A stretch of 64,000 nucleotides of DNA from Cellulosimicrobium cellulans. GTDB taxonomy: Bacteria > Actinomycetota > Actinomycetes > Actinomycetales > Cellulomonadaceae. The notes under the pieces were generated by a model, which saw only the letters and a list, made by a program, of their open reading frames with translations, was not told the DNA's origin and made no database searches. Positions 44,906-53,976 of this stretch are shown here, one piece after another (positions within the stretch are counted from its first letter, which is position 1; each line of letters begins with the position of its first letter). The stretch is from positions 1 to 64,000 of the forward strand of contig NZ_BJNZ01000012.1 in the NCBI RefSeq assembly GCF_006539945.1, in the 5' to 3' direction. A program made the position numbers and the translations under genes.

Positions 44906-46021
44906 ATGCCCGCACCCGCAGACCGCGAGAAGGCGCTCGAGGCAGCCCTCGCCCAGATCGACCGGAGCTTCGGCAAGGGCTCCGTGATGCGCCTCGGCGA
45001 GGAGGGCCGCGCCCCCGTCGAGGTCATCCCCACGGGTTCCATCGCGCTCGACATCGCGCTCGGCATCGGCGGTCTGCCGCGCGGTCGCGTCATCGAGGTG
45101 TACGGACCGGAGTCCTCCGGCAAGACGACCGTCGCGCTGCACGCCGTCGCGAGCGCGCAGCGCGCGGGCGGCATCGCGGCGTTCATCGACGCCGAGCACG
45201 CCCTCGACCCGGAGTACGCCAAGAAGCTCGGCGTCGACACGGACGCGCTCCTGGTCTCCCAGCCGGACACCGGCGAGCAGGCGCTCGAGATCACGGACAT
45301 GCTGATCCGCTCGGGTGCGCTCGACATCATCGTCATCGACTCCGTCGCGGCCCTCGTGCCCAAGGCGGAGATCGAGGGCGAGATGGGTGACAGCCACGTC
45401 GGTCTCCAGGCCCGCCTCATGTCGCAGGCGCTGCGCAAGATCACGGGTGCGCTCAGCGCCTCCGGGACCACCGCGATCTTCATCAACCAGCTCCGCGAGA
45501 AGATCGGCGTGTTCTTCGGCTCGCCCGAGACGACGACCGGTGGCAAGGCGCTGAAGTTCTACGCGTCCGTCCGCCTGGACATCCGTCGTATCGAGACGCT
45601 CAAGGAGGGCACCGACGCGGTCGGCAACCGGACCCGCGTCAAGGTCGTCAAGAACAAGATGGCGCCGCCCTTCAAGCAGGCCGAGTTCGACATCCTCTAC
45701 GGCGTCGGCATCTCCCGCGAGGGTGGCCTCATCGACATGGGCGTGGAGCACGGGTTCGTGCGCAAGTCCGGGTCGTGGTTCACCTACGGCGGCGACCAGC
45801 TCGGTCAGGGCAAGGAGAACGCGCGCTCGTTCCTGCGCGACAACCCGGACCTCGCCAACGAGCTCGAGAAGAAGATCAAGGAGAAGCTCGGCGTCGGGGC
45901 CAAGATCGACGCTCCGGCCGACCCGGCCGCGGGCGTGACGGTCCCGGCCGACGGCGCGGCCGCGCCCGCCGCGGCGAAGGCCCCGGCCGCGGCCGCGAAG
46001 GGGAAGAAGTCGCCGTTCTGA
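44906..46021 (+). CDS. recA: Recombinase A
   Basis: ATP-dependent strand-exchange protein and SOS co-protease. Walker [10 protein letters not shown] (67-75), [30 protein letters not shown]-type Walker B/L1 region, [21 protein letters not shown] loop 2, and an Ala/Pro-rich C-terminal tail; 371 residues. ATG preceded by AAGGTGG. It has a LexA box and a long leader. recX overlaps its stop. No intein is present. Confidence 0.98.
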   Translation: MPAPADREKALEAALAQIDRSFGKGSVMRLGEEGRAPVEVIPTGSIALDIALGIGGLPRGRVIEVYGPESSGKTTVALHAVASAQRAGGIAAFIDAEHALDPEYAKKLGVDTDALLVSQPDTGEQALEITDMLIRSGALDIIVIDSVAALVPKAEIEGEMGDSHVGLQARLMSQALRKITGALSASGTTAIFINQLREKIGVFFGSPETTTGGKALKFYASVRLDIRRIETLKEGTDAVGNRTRVKVVKNKMAPPFKQAEFDILYGVGISREGGLIDMGVEHGFVRKSGSWFTYGGDQLGQGKENARSFLRDNPDLANELEKKIKEKLGVGAKIDAPADPAAGVTVPADGAAAPAAAKAPAAAAKGKKSPF

Positions 46022-46647
46022 TCGACGAGCAGGACGGCGAGGACGGCTTCGGGCCGTCAGGCCCGTCCGAGGAGGACGACGGGCGCCGCGCCGGCCGCAA
46101 GGCCGTGCGGCGCCCGCGCCCGACCCTGCACGAGCTCGTGGAGCGCGGCGAGATCAGCGACGCCGACCTCGCCGAGCGCGCGCGAGAGACGGTGCTGCGC
46201 ATCCTCACGGCCGCACCCAAGAGCCGCGCCGAGCTCGCGCAGTCTCTCGCGCGCAAGGGCTATCCCGAGCACGTCGTCCTGCCGATCCTCGACCGGTTCG
46301 AGGAGGTCGGTCTCGTCGACGACGCGCAGTACGCCGAGATGATCGTCCGCACCCGGCACGCCGAGCGCGGACTGTCACGCCGGGCGATCTCCACCGAGCT
46401 GCGGCGACGCGGCATCGACGGCGAGGTCGGCGCAGCGGCGCTCGAGCAGGTCGACGACGACTCCGAGGCCGATGCGGCCCTGGAGCTCGCCCGCACGCGC
46501 CTCGCCCGCACGCGCGGCCTCGACCGCGACGTGCGGGTGCGCCGGACCGTCGGGGCGCTCGCCCGCAAGGGCTACAGCCCGTCGCTGGCGTTCGAGATCG
46601 TCCAGCGGGAGCTCGACGCCGAGGCCTCCGGACCCCCGCTCGACTGA
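46018..46647 (+). CDS. recX: Regulatory protein RecX
   Basis: Inhibitor of RecA filaments. The three-helix repeat architecture is visible from residue ~60 ([79 protein letters not shown]). The start is uncertain: there is no ATG, and the first GTG in frame (46105) has no ribosome site. A CTG at 46018 overlapping the recA stop (CTGA) would keep the usual acidic N-terminus and allow coupling; the coordinates use it. Ends 5 nt before the convergent gluD. Confidence 0.84.
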   Translation: MIDEQDGEDGFGPSGPSEEDDGRRAGRKAVRRPRPTLHELVERGEISDADLAERARETVLRILTAAPKSRAELAQSLARKGYPEHVVLPILDRFEEVGLVDDAQYAEMIVRTRHAERGLSRRAISTELRRRGIDGEVGAAALEQVDDDSEADAALELARTRLARTRGLDRDVRVRRTVGALARKGYSPSLAFEIVQRELDAEASGPPLD

Positions 46648-46652
46648 GGCCG

Positions 46653-47555
46653 TCAGCGGGTCGCGGAGACGGCGGGGGCGTCCTCGGTCGGTCCGCCCGC
46701 GACGACCGTGGGGTTGCCGATGCCGGGGCCGGCGGCGGTCGCGCCGGCCGTGCGGCCGCTGAGGAAGCGGGAGAGCCACCGCGCCACGAGCGTGAGCATC
46801 CAGTTGATGACGATGAAGATCACGGCGGCGAGCACGAGCGACTGCAGGATGTTGCCGTTGCCGACGCCGTAGAGCTGCGCGGCCCGCAGGAGCTCGTTGT
46901 ACGTGATGATCTGCCCGAGCGCGGAGTCCTTGAGGACGACGACGAGCTGCGAGACGAGTGCGGGGAGCATCGCGATGAGCGCCTGGGGGAGCTGGACCGA
47001 GCGCAGCGTCTGACCCTGGGTGAGCCCGATCGCGAGCCCGGCCTCGCCCTGCCCCTTGGGGAGGTTGCCGACGCCCGACCGCACGAGCTCGGCGATGACG
47101 GAACCGTTGTAGAGCACGAGTGCGAAGACCACGGCGAGGAACGGCGCGTCGTCGACGTTGTTGAAGCCCAGGAGCAGCCAGAAGAAGATCATCATGAGCA
47201 GCACGGGCACCGCCCGGAAGAACTCGACCACGATGCCGCTCACGACGCGCACGGCGCGCAGGTGCGAGAGCCGGCCGGTGCCGAACAGGAGCCCGAACGC
47301 GAGCGCGCCCACGATGGCGAACCCGGCGGCCCGCAGCGTGTTCTGGAGACCGGGGATGAAGTAGTACTGCCAGGCGTCGGCCGTGAACAGCGACGACCAC
47401 AGCTCCGGGGCGAGCTGGCCCTTGTTGCCGAGCGCCACGAGCACGAGCGCGGCGACCCCGAGGACGACGATGGCGCCGACGATGTTGCCCAGCAGGATCG
47501 CGCGGCGCGCGCGGGGACCTGGGGCGTCGAAGAGGACGGACTGCTGGGTGCTCAT
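46653..47555 (-). CDS. gluD: Glutamate ABC transporter permease GluD
   Basis: A 300-residue HisM-type permease of polar amino-acid uptake systems. After a ~20-residue cytoplasmic start there are about five membrane helices with the coupling-loop EAA motif (GEAGLAIGLTQGQTLRSVQLPQAL). The C-terminus has a Gly/Pro-rich tail. ATG overlaps the gluC stop by ATGA. It forms the channel with GluC. Named by analogy with Corynebacterium gluABCD. Confidence 0.9.
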   Translation of the reverse strand: MSTQQSVLFDAPGPRARRAILLGNIVGAIVVLGVAALVLVALGNKGQLAPELWSSLFTADAWQYYFIPGLQNTLRAAGFAIVGALAFGLLFGTGRLSHLRAVRVVSGIVVEFFRAVPVLLMMIFFWLLLGFNNVDDAPFLAVVFALVLYNGSVIAELVRSGVGNLPKGQGEAGLAIGLTQGQTLRSVQLPQALIAMLPALVSQLVVVLKDSALGQIITYNELLRAAQLYGVGNGNILQSLVLAAVIFIVINWMLTLVARWLSRFLSGRTAGATAAGPGIGNPTVVAGGPTEDAPAVSATR

Positions 47556-48241
47556 CGGCGGACCGCCAGTCGGTTGGAGAGGGACGTGGTGAGCAGGCCG
47601 ATGGGGATGACGAGGATGACGTAGCCGATCGCGAACGTCAGGAAGATCCCGTAGATGTAGTTCGAGTTGAACTCGATCATCGTCTTCATGAGGCTCGAGG
47701 TCTCGGTCGTGACGCTCGCCGCCGCCGCGACGGTGGAGTTCTTCAGCAGCGCGATGAGCGTGTTGCCGAGCGGCGCGACCGAGCCGCGGAACGCCTGAGG
47801 CAGGATGATGAGCCGCGCCGCGGGCAGGAACGACAGGCCGATCGCCCGCGCCGCCTCCGCCTGGCCGATCGGCACCGTGTTGACGCCCGACCGGATCGAC
47901 TCGCACACGAACGCGGCGTGGTAGATCGCCAGGCCCACGACGGCGAGCCGGAAGAAGTTCGCCGCGAAGTCGGGGGCGAGCGTGACGTTGAGCTGTCCCC
48001 ACAGGCCCAGCACCATGAACGTCATGATGATCGTCAGCGGGGTGTTGCGGAACACGTTGACGTACGCGGTCCCCGCCCAGCGCAGGCTCGGTACGGGGGA
48101 GATCCGCATGAGCGCGAGCGCCGTGCCGAGCACGAGCGAGAGGATCGCGGCCCAGAACGTCAGCTGGATGTTGACCCAGAACGCGCCGAGCACGTCGTAC
48201 TCCCGGGCGAGCGCCCAGGTCTGCGACAGGTAGTCACCCAC
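47552..48241 (-). CDS. gluC: Glutamate ABC transporter permease GluC
   Basis: A 229-residue HisQ-type permease with about five helices; the EAA loop reads GQAEAARAIGLSFLPAARLIILPQAFR, and the region FRNTPLTIIMTFMV is typical. GTG start with GGAGGA upstream. It follows gluB after 99 nt containing two stable hairpins, which probably lowers permease expression relative to the binding protein. Confidence 0.91.
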   Translation of the reverse strand: MGDYLSQTWALAREYDVLGAFWVNIQLTFWAAILSLVLGTALALMRISPVPSLRWAGTAYVNVFRNTPLTIIMTFMVLGLWGQLNVTLAPDFAANFFRLAVVGLAIYHAAFVCESIRSGVNTVPIGQAEAARAIGLSFLPAARLIILPQAFRGSVAPLGNTLIALLKNSTVAAAASVTTETSSLMKTMIEFNSNYIYGIFLTFAIGYVILVIPIGLLTTSLSNRLAVRR

Positions 48242-48269
48242 GGTTGGTGGTCCTCCGGGAGGGTACGTG

Positions 48270-48329
48270 CCGGGCCGCGTCGACGGCCCGGTGGCCGGGG
48301 GAGCGGCGCACCCGCGCGCGGCTCCCCCG
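48270..48329 (-). terminator. Two intercistronic hairpins between gluB and gluC
   Basis: Stem 1: CCGGGCC/GGCCCGG (48270-48276 / 48285-48291). Stem 2: perfect 9 bp (48296-48304 / 48321-48329). Likely a partial terminator or mRNA-stabilising element. Confidence 0.65.
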
Positions 48330-48340
48330 ACCGTGGACGG

Positions 48341-49216
48341 TCAGGCGCAGGGGTCGACCGTCGGCGGGTTCTCGCTGGCGTTGGGCGTGTACCCGGTGCC
48401 CTCGGTGTTCTTCGTGACGAACTCCTCCCAGGAGCCGTCCTCGATCATCTTCTCGATCGCGGCGTTGACGTCCTCGCAGACGTCGTTGTCCTGGGGGAGC
48501 CCGACGCCGTAGCGCTCGGTCGAGAACGGCGCCCCGACGACCTTGACCTTGCCCGCGTTGGCGGGCTGGGCGGCGAGGCCCGCGAGGATGATGTCGTCGG
48601 TCGTGACGGCGTCGACCTGGCCCGCGGTGAGCGCGGTGACGCACTCGGCGTACCCGGGGCGCTCGAGGAGCTGCACGCCCGCGGCGTACTCGTCCTTGAT
48701 GCGCTGCGCCGACGTCGAGCCCGTGACGGAGCACAGGTTCTTGCCCTCGAGCGACTCCGGCCCCGTGATGTCCGTGTTGTCCTCGGCGACGAGCAGGTCC
48801 TGCCCGGCCACGAAGTACGGCCCGGCGAACGCGACCGTCTCCTTGCGCGTGTCGGTGATGGAGTAGGTCGCGAAGATCATGTCGACCTGACCGGTCTGGA
48901 GCATCGTCTCGCGCTGGGCGGACGGCGCCTCGACCCACTCGATCTGGTCCTCGCCGTACCCGAGCTCCCCCGCCACGTACGTGGCGACGTCGACGTCGAA
49001 GCCCGTGTAGCTGGAGCCGTCCTGGTACCCGAGACCCGGCTGGTCGAACTTGATGCCGATCTTGATCGAGCCCTCGGCGCCACCGCCGGTGTCGCCCGAG
49101 TCGGTGGCCCCGTCGGTCGCGGTGTCCTCGCCGCCGACCTCGCCGCCGCCGCACGCCGCGAGCGTGAGCGCGGTGAGAGCGGCCAGCACGGCAGCACCTG
49201 CGTGTCGTGTGCGCAT
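48341..49216 (-). CDS. gluB: Glutamate-binding lipoprotein GluB
   Basis: Extracytoplasmic solute-binding protein, 291 residues, of the polar amino-acid family 3. Lipoprotein signal peptide with lipobox LAAC, Cys22 lipidated, then a low-complexity Gly/Asp/Thr linker, and the binding domain ([51 protein letters not shown]). It delivers glutamate to GluCD. Preceded by a AGGAAC ribosome site. Confidence 0.93.
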   Translation of the reverse strand: MRTRHAGAAVLAALTALTLAACGGGEVGGEDTATDGATDSGDTGGGAEGSIKIGIKFDQPGLGYQDGSSYTGFDVDVATYVAGELGYGEDQIEWVEAPSAQRETMLQTGQVDMIFATYSITDTRKETVAFAGPYFVAGQDLLVAEDNTDITGPESLEGKNLCSVTGSTSAQRIKDEYAAGVQLLERPGYAECVTALTAGQVDAVTTDDIILAGLAAQPANAGKVKVVGAPFSTERYGVGLPQDNDVCEDVNAAIEKMIEDGSWEEFVTKNTEGTGYTPNASENPPTVDPCA

Positions 49217-49319
49217 CGTTCCTACCCTTCGTGAGTGGTGGCCGCCCGTCGAAGGTGTGCCTCGACGGTCGACCGGGTTCTGGGGCTGTCGGGCCGGGCC
49301 CGTGGGCGCCCGGCGTGCT

Positions 49320-50138
49320 TCAGTGGGTGAGGATCTTCGAGAGGAAGTCCTTGGCGCGGTCGCTCTTGGGCGCCGTGAAGAACTCCTCGGGGTGGGCCTC
49401 CTCGACGATCTGGCCGTCGGCCATGAAGACGACCCGGTTCGCGGCCTTGCGGGCGAAGCCCATCTCGTGCGTGACGACGATCATCGTCATGCCCTCCTTG
49501 GCGAGGGCGACCATGACGTCGAGGACCTCGTTGATCATCTCGGGGTCGAGCGCCGAGGTGGGCTCGTCGAAGAGCATGACCTTGGGCTGCATCGCGAGCG
49601 CGCGGGCGATGGCGACGCGCTGCTGCTGCCCGCCGGAGAGCTGGGCGGGCATCTTCTGCGCCTGGTTCATCACGCCGACGCGGTCGAGCAGCGCGAGGGC
49701 GCGGTCCTTCGCGACCTTCCCCTTCTCACGCCGCACCTTGACGGGGCCGAGCGTGACGTTGTCGAGGATCGTCTTGTGCGCGAAGAGGTTGAAGGACTGG
49801 AAGACCATGCCGACGTCGGAACGCAGGCGGGCGAGCTCCTTGCCCTCCTCGGGCAGGGGCTGCCCGTCGACGCGGATCTCCCCGGAGTCGATGGTCTCCA
49901 GCCGGTTGATCGCGCGGCACAGCGTCGACTTGCCGGAGCCGGACGGTCCGATGACGACGAGCACCTCGCCGCGCCGGACCGTGAGGTTGATGTCCCGCAG
50001 CACGTGCAGGTCCCCGAAGTGCTTGTTGACGTCGCGCAGCTCGACGAGCGGCTCACCGAGGACCTGCTCGGCGGGGAGGGGCTGAGCGTCCTGCGCGCTG
50101 CGCTGCGCGTCGGACGGCGAAGAGGTTTCGTCGGCCAT
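49320..50138 (-). CDS. gluA: Glutamate ABC transporter ATP-binding protein GluA
   Basis: 272 residues: a ~28-residue acidic N-terminus not present in the usual ~240-residue GluA/GlnQ, then Walker A GPSGSGKS (64-71), Q-loop VFQSFNLF, signature LSGGQQQR, Walker [15 protein letters not shown], and the polar amino-acid-type C-terminus. First gene of gluABCD. ATG lies 6 nt after TAGTAT on the minus strand. Confidence 0.94.
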   Translation of the reverse strand: MADETSSPSDAQRSAQDAQPLPAEQVLGEPLVELRDVNKHFGDLHVLRDINLTVRRGEVLVVIGPSGSGKSTLCRAINRLETIDSGEIRVDGQPLPEEGKELARLRSDVGMVFQSFNLFAHKTILDNVTLGPVKVRREKGKVAKDRALALLDRVGVMNQAQKMPAQLSGGQQQRVAIARALAMQPKVMLFDEPTSALDPEMINEVLDVMVALAKEGMTMIVVTHEMGFARKAANRVVFMADGQIVEEAHPEEFFTAPKSDRAKDFLSKILTH

Positions 50139-50144
50139 TCCTGG

Positions 50145-50150
50145 ATACTA
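50145..50150 (-). promoter_or_regulatory. -10 hexamer of the glu operon
   Basis: TAGTAT followed by six bases and the gluA ATG. Confidence 0.55.
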
Positions 50151-50182
50151 TGTCCCTTCTGTTGCACGGTGCCACCTCATCC

Positions 50183-50212
50183 GGCAACAGTCGGGCAACA
50201 GTTCAGTAACAC
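50183..50212. repeat. Helically phased direct repeats between gluA and miaB
   Basis: GGCAACAGT at 50183-50191 and 50194-50202, 11 bp apart, followed by a diverged third unit AGTAACACG-like at the next turn. A candidate regulator site for gluABCD or miaB. Confidence 0.5.
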
Positions 50213-50226
50213 GGCACCCGGCGCCG

Positions 50227-50232
50227 TACCCT
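50227..50232 (+). promoter_or_regulatory. -10 hexamer of miaB
   Basis: TACCCT ending 5 nt before GTG 50238 and 8 nt before ATG 50241. Confidence 0.45.
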
Positions 50233-50240
50233 GGACGGTG

Positions 50241-51914
50241 ATGTCCACGATCGCCCCCGCCCCCGTCCCGGCCGCACTCGCACCCGGTGCCACCCTCGGT
50301 GCGCCGGTCGACGACGCGCACCCGCGCACCTACGTCGTCCGCACGCTCGGCTGCCAGATGAACGTCCACGACTCCGAGCACATGGCGGGGATGCTGGAGG
50401 AGGCGGGATACACGCGCGCGAGCGCGGACGACGAGGCCGCGAACCGCGCCGACGTCGTCGTGATCAACACGTGCGCGGTGCGGGAGAACGCCGCGACGCG
50501 CCTCTACGGGAACCTCGGCCAGCTCGCCTCGGTGAAGGCCGCGCGGCCCGGCATGCAGATCGCCGTCGGCGGGTGCCTCGCCCAGAAGGACCGCGGCACG
50601 ATCGTCGAGAAGGCGCCGTGGGTCGACGTCGTGTTCGGTACGCACAACCTCGACGCGCTGCCCGTGCTGCTCGAGCGGGCGCGCCACAACGAGGCCGCGC
50701 AGGTCGAGATCGCCGAGTCGCTCCAGGTCTTCCCGTCCACGCTGCCGACCAAGCGCGAGTCGGTCTACGCCGGCTGGGTCTCGATCAGCGTCGGCTGCAA
50801 CAACACGTGCACGTTCTGCATCGTCCCGCACCTGCGCGGCAAGGAGCGCGACCGTCGCCCGGGCGAGGTCCTCGCCGAGGTCGGGGCGCTCGTCGAGGCA
50901 GGAGCCATCGAGGTCACCCTGCTCGGCCAGAACGTGAACAGCTACGGCGTGGAGTTCGGCGACCGCGGCGCGTTCGCCAAGCTGCTGCGCGCGTGCGGGA
51001 CGATCGACGGCCTCGAGCGCGTGCGCTTCACGTCGCCGCACCCGGCCGCGTTCACCGACGACGTCATCGCGGCGATGGCCGAGACGCCGAACGTCATGCC
51101 CCAGCTCCACATGCCGCTCCAGTCGGGCTCCGACCGGATCCTGCGCGCCATGCGCCGCTCCTACCGCTCCGAGCGCTTCCTCGGCATCCTCGACCGCGTG
51201 CGCGCCGTGATGCCGGACGCCGCGATCACGACCGACATCATCGTCGGGTTCCCCGGGGAGACCGAGGAGGACTTCGCGGAGACGATGCGCGTCGTCGAGG
51301 CCTCCCGCTTCTCCTCGGCCTTCATGTTCCAGTACTCGCCCCGCCCCGGGACGCCCGCCGCGACGATGGACGGCCAGCTCCCCAAGGAGGTCGTGCAGGA
51401 GCGCTTCGAGCGGCTACAGGCGCTCCAGGAGCGCATCGCGGGCGAGGAGTCGGCCCGTCAGGTCGGCCGGACGATCGACGTTCTCGTCGGCGAGGGCGCC
51501 GGCCGCAAGGACGGCGCGACGCACCGCGTGACCGGTCGCGCCCCCGACAACCGGCTCGTCCACCTCGCGCTCCCCGCGGACGTCGTGCCCACGGCGCCCG
51601 CCGTCGCCGCGGCGTCGTCCGCCGCGACGCCCGGGTCCGCGGACCCGCGCCTCGCGGACGGCCTCGACCCTCGCCTGCCGCGGCCCGGCGACGTCGTGAC
51701 GGTGGAGGTCACGCGCTCGGCCCCCCACCACCTCATCGCCGACTCGGCGCTCGCGGGCGGCACGTTCGCGGTGCGCCGCACCCGCTCCGGCGACGCCTGG
51801 GCGACGCGCGAGCGCGCCCGCCTCGGCGGGGGCGAAGACGACCACGGGCACGGACACGGCGGCGGCGCCCCGTCCGGCCCCGTCGTCCTGGGCCTCCCCA
51901 CGCTCCGCGCCTGA
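50241..51914 (+). CDS. miaB: tRNA-2-methylthio-N6-dimethylallyladenosine synthase MiaB
   Basis: Radical-SAM methylthiotransferase acting on i6A37 made by MiaA. N-terminal MTTase domain with Cys38 (RTLGCQMN), the cysteine in [11 protein letters not shown] and that in AVGGCLAQK binding the auxiliary cluster; radical-SAM Cys186/190/193 in [12 protein letters not shown]-terminal TRAM domain. At 557 residues it is about 100 longer than typical, with an Ala/Pro insert in TRAM and a C-terminal Asp/His/Gly tail ([10 protein letters not shown]). ATG chosen over the adjoining GTG. Divergent from gluABCD. Confidence 0.95.
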   Translation: MSTIAPAPVPAALAPGATLGAPVDDAHPRTYVVRTLGCQMNVHDSEHMAGMLEEAGYTRASADDEAANRADVVVINTCAVRENAATRLYGNLGQLASVKAARPGMQIAVGGCLAQKDRGTIVEKAPWVDVVFGTHNLDALPVLLERARHNEAAQVEIAESLQVFPSTLPTKRESVYAGWVSISVGCNNTCTFCIVPHLRGKERDRRPGEVLAEVGALVEAGAIEVTLLGQNVNSYGVEFGDRGAFAKLLRACGTIDGLERVRFTSPHPAAFTDDVIAAMAETPNVMPQLHMPLQSGSDRILRAMRRSYRSERFLGILDRVRAVMPDAAITTDIIVGFPGETEEDFAETMRVVEASRFSSAFMFQYSPRPGTPAATMDGQLPKEVVQERFERLQALQERIAGEESARQVGRTIDVLVGEGAGRKDGATHRVTGRAPDNRLVHLALPADVVPTAPAVAAASSAATPGSADPRLADGLDPRLPRPGDVVTVEVTRSAPHHLIADSALAGGTFAVRRTRSGDAWATRERARLGGGEDDHGHGHGGGAPSGPVVLGLPTLRA

Positions 51915-52026
51915 ACCCCCGGACGTCCGACGTCGAGCGCGGGCGGGTCAGGCAGGACGGGTAGGTCGGCGTCGAGCGCGACCGGGCGTCAGAGCCGCGA
52001 TCGTGAGCCGATGTCGACGGCCGTCG

Positions 52027-52539
52027 TCAGCCGTCCAGCGTTCCCGGGGGCAGCTGCGCGCCGATGGCGTGGAAGAGCTGCACGGCGGTCCCGAGACCGC
52101 ACGAGACGGTCTGCGCGAGCTGGTCGTCCGTCGCGCCGTGCTCGAGGTCCACGGAGACCTCCGCGTAGAGTGCGAGCCGGCCCGCCTCCTCGCGGACGTA
52201 GACCTTGGGCCAGATGCGCTCGCGGTTCCAGTCGTTGACGGCCTGGAGGGTCACGAGCCGCGACTCGAGGGGGAGCGACGTCGACCAGCGGCCCCGGACC
52301 TGGAGGATCTCGGAACGGTCGCCGAGCAGCAGGAACCAGAACCGGTGCCCGTCCCACGTCCCGGTGATGTCGCCGTCGTCGTCCACGCGGAAGTGGTACC
52401 CGCGGCGCGTGAGGTGGTCGCCGATGCGCGCCATCGACAGCGCGCGCGGCAGCTCCTCCTCGCGGGGGAGCGAGTCGGGCGCCTTCGGCCGGCGGTTGCC
52501 GAACAGGCGCGTGAACCAGTTGGTGCGGGCCTGCGTCAT
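52027..52539 (-). CDS. YbjN-domain protein (paralog A)
   Basis: A 170-residue YbjN-like protein; YbjN proteins have a fold related to type III secretion chaperones, and no enzymatic activity is known. Hallmarks: HFRVDDDGDITGTWDGHRFWFLLLG, EILQVRGRW, NRERIWPKVYVR, then VDLEHGATDDQLAQ and CGLGTAVQLFHAI. The first ~35 residues are basic. Its ATG overlaps the stop of paralog B (ATGA). Two further paralogs lie within 6.4 kb. Confidence 0.86.
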   Translation of the reverse strand: MTQARTNWFTRLFGNRRPKAPDSLPREEELPRALSMARIGDHLTRRGYHFRVDDDGDITGTWDGHRFWFLLLGDRSEILQVRGRWSTSLPLESRLVTLQAVNDWNRERIWPKVYVREEAGRLALYAEVSVDLEHGATDDQLAQTVSCGLGTAVQLFHAIGAQLPPGTLDG

Positions 52540-53132
52540 GGCGCCTGCCTCGCGGGGTCGGGGTAGAACTCGTCGAGCGCGTCGAAGAACATCGACCCGG
52601 TGCTCAACCCGCACTGGAGGAGCTGGTCGAGCTGGTCGTCCGTCACCCCGTGCTCGAGGTCGACGGTCACCTCGGTGAAGACCTGGATCATCCCGTTGTC
52701 GCGCACGCGCGTGTACGTCTTGGGCCAGATCCGGTCGGCGTTCCACTCGTTGCAGAACTCGAGGATCTCCTCCAGCCGCTCGAGCGCGAGGTCGCGGTTC
52801 CACTGGCCGCGGACCTGGAGGATCTCGTCACCGTGGCCGAAGAGCAGGAAGTAGAAGAGGCGGCCGTGCCACAGCCCGCCCACGTCACCGTCGGAGTCGA
52901 CGAAGTAGCTGTAGCCGCTGTCCGTGATCCACTCGACGACCCGGGAGAGCGCCAGCGGGGTCGGGGGGCGCAGCACGTCGGTCGCGACCTGTCCCAGCTC
53001 TCGCGCCAGGAGGTCCTCGACCTGCGACTGCAGCTCGTCCCCGGCGCGGCCGGGTACCGCCCCGCCGTCCGGAACCTCGCCGGGATCACCGTCCCGCCGG
53101 TCGTCGTCGTCCCGCGCCCCGAAGAACCTCAC
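52536..53132 (-). CDS. YbjN-domain protein (paralog B)
   Basis: A 198-residue paralog with an acidic, disordered N-terminus (RDDDDRRDGDPGE) of about 45 residues, a helix, then the YbjN core: YFVDSDGDVGGLWHGRLFYFLLFG, EILQVRGQWNRDL, NEWNADRIWPKTYTR, TVDLEHGVTDDQLDQ, FFDALDEFYP. The GTG at 53132 is fixed by TACGGT ending exactly 6 nt upstream. Forms a two-gene operon with paralog A. Confidence 0.87.
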   Translation of the reverse strand: MRFFGARDDDDRRDGDPGEVPDGGAVPGRAGDELQSQVEDLLARELGQVATDVLRPPTPLALSRVVEWITDSGYSYFVDSDGDVGGLWHGRLFYFLLFGHGDEILQVRGQWNRDLALERLEEILEFCNEWNADRIWPKTYTRVRDNGMIQVFTEVTVDLEHGVTDDQLDQLLQCGLSTGSMFFDALDEFYPDPARQAP

Positions 53133-53138
53133 CCACCC

Positions 53139-53144
53139 ACCGTA
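53139..53144 (-). promoter_or_regulatory. -10 hexamer of the YbjN A/B operon (leaderless)
   Basis: TACGGT on the minus strand, six bases before the GTG of paralog B. Confidence 0.55.
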
Positions 53145-53343
53145 CTCGCGCGCGCCCCTGGACGTCGCATCGCGGACCTCGTCCGCGGGCGCTCGCGGCG
53201 GCGCACCCGGGTCGCGCAGACCGCTGCGCGACGTCGGGACGGCACGGTCGCGCCGCATCGCCGCGTGCACCCCGTGGGGCACCTCCGGCCGCTGCCGTCC
53301 GGCGCTGGCCTCCGGGTCGGCCCGAGGTCGTCGCAACGACGGC

Positions 53344-53349
53344 TACGGT
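53344..53349 (+). promoter_or_regulatory. -10 hexamer of the LigB-like gene (leaderless)
   Basis: TACGGT, six bases before GTG 53356. Confidence 0.55.
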
Positions 53350-53355
53350 GGGCCC

Positions 53356-53976
53356 GTGACCGTCCGCGCCGTCGTCCTGCCCGGTACCCCGCTCCTCGTC
53401 CCCGGCGCCGCGGGCGGCAGCACGGTGCTCGACGACACGCGCGCGGCGGCGCTCGCGGCGCTGGTCCGACTCGTGGACGGTGTCCGGCTCGTGCGGGGGG
53501 ACGGGACCGCGCCCGTGGTCGTCGTCGCGCCGGGAGCGGCGAAGACGCGGGGTCCGGCGCGGGCGTCGCTCGCGGCGGCGGGCGTCGCGGACCCCTGGCT
53601 CGACACCACGTGGGCCGTCGCGACACGTCCGGGTACGCAGGACCGCCCGGTAGCGGGGACGGCCGCGTCGGTGGGGCTTCTCGCGCTGGCCGGCGCGGGC
53701 TGGACGGGCCCCGTCGACGTCGTCGAGCTCGACGACGCCGACCCGCCCGCCGCGCACGCGCTCGGCGCGAGCCTCGCCCGGCAGGGCGCGCGCCTCGTCG
53801 TGGTGCACGACCCGCGGGCCGCGGCGCCCGACGCGGTGCTCGCCGGGTTCGGCGCCGCGCCCGACGCCGGTCACCGTCACGTCGCGACGGGCGAGTACGA
53901 GCAGCACCACTACGAGGTGCGCTGGTACGACGACGTCGCTCCCACCGCCCCGGCCGGCAGGCCCGTCAGCCGCTGA
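53356..53976 (+). CDS. Class III extradiol dioxygenase-like (LigB superfamily) protein
   Basis: A 206-residue protein that corresponds in position (between miaB and miaA) and in its start (AVVLPGTPLLVPG) to actinobacterial proteins described as extradiol ring-cleavage dioxygenase-like. The usual metal-binding His pair of true LigB enzymes is not obvious here, so catalysis is doubtful. The C-terminus (GEYEQHHYEVRWYDD) is His/Tyr-rich. It is flanked by minus-strand YbjN cassettes on both sides, and its 3' end overlaps the convergent TPR gene by 11 bp. Confidence 0.7.
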   Translation: MTVRAVVLPGTPLLVPGAAGGSTVLDDTRAAALAALVRLVDGVRLVRGDGTAPVVVVAPGAAKTRGPARASLAAAGVADPWLDTTWAVATRPGTQDRPVAGTAASVGLLALAGAGWTGPVDVVELDDADPPAAHALGASLARQGARLVVVHDPRAAAPDAVLAGFGAAPDAGHRHVATGEYEQHHYEVRWYDDVAPTAPAGRPVSR

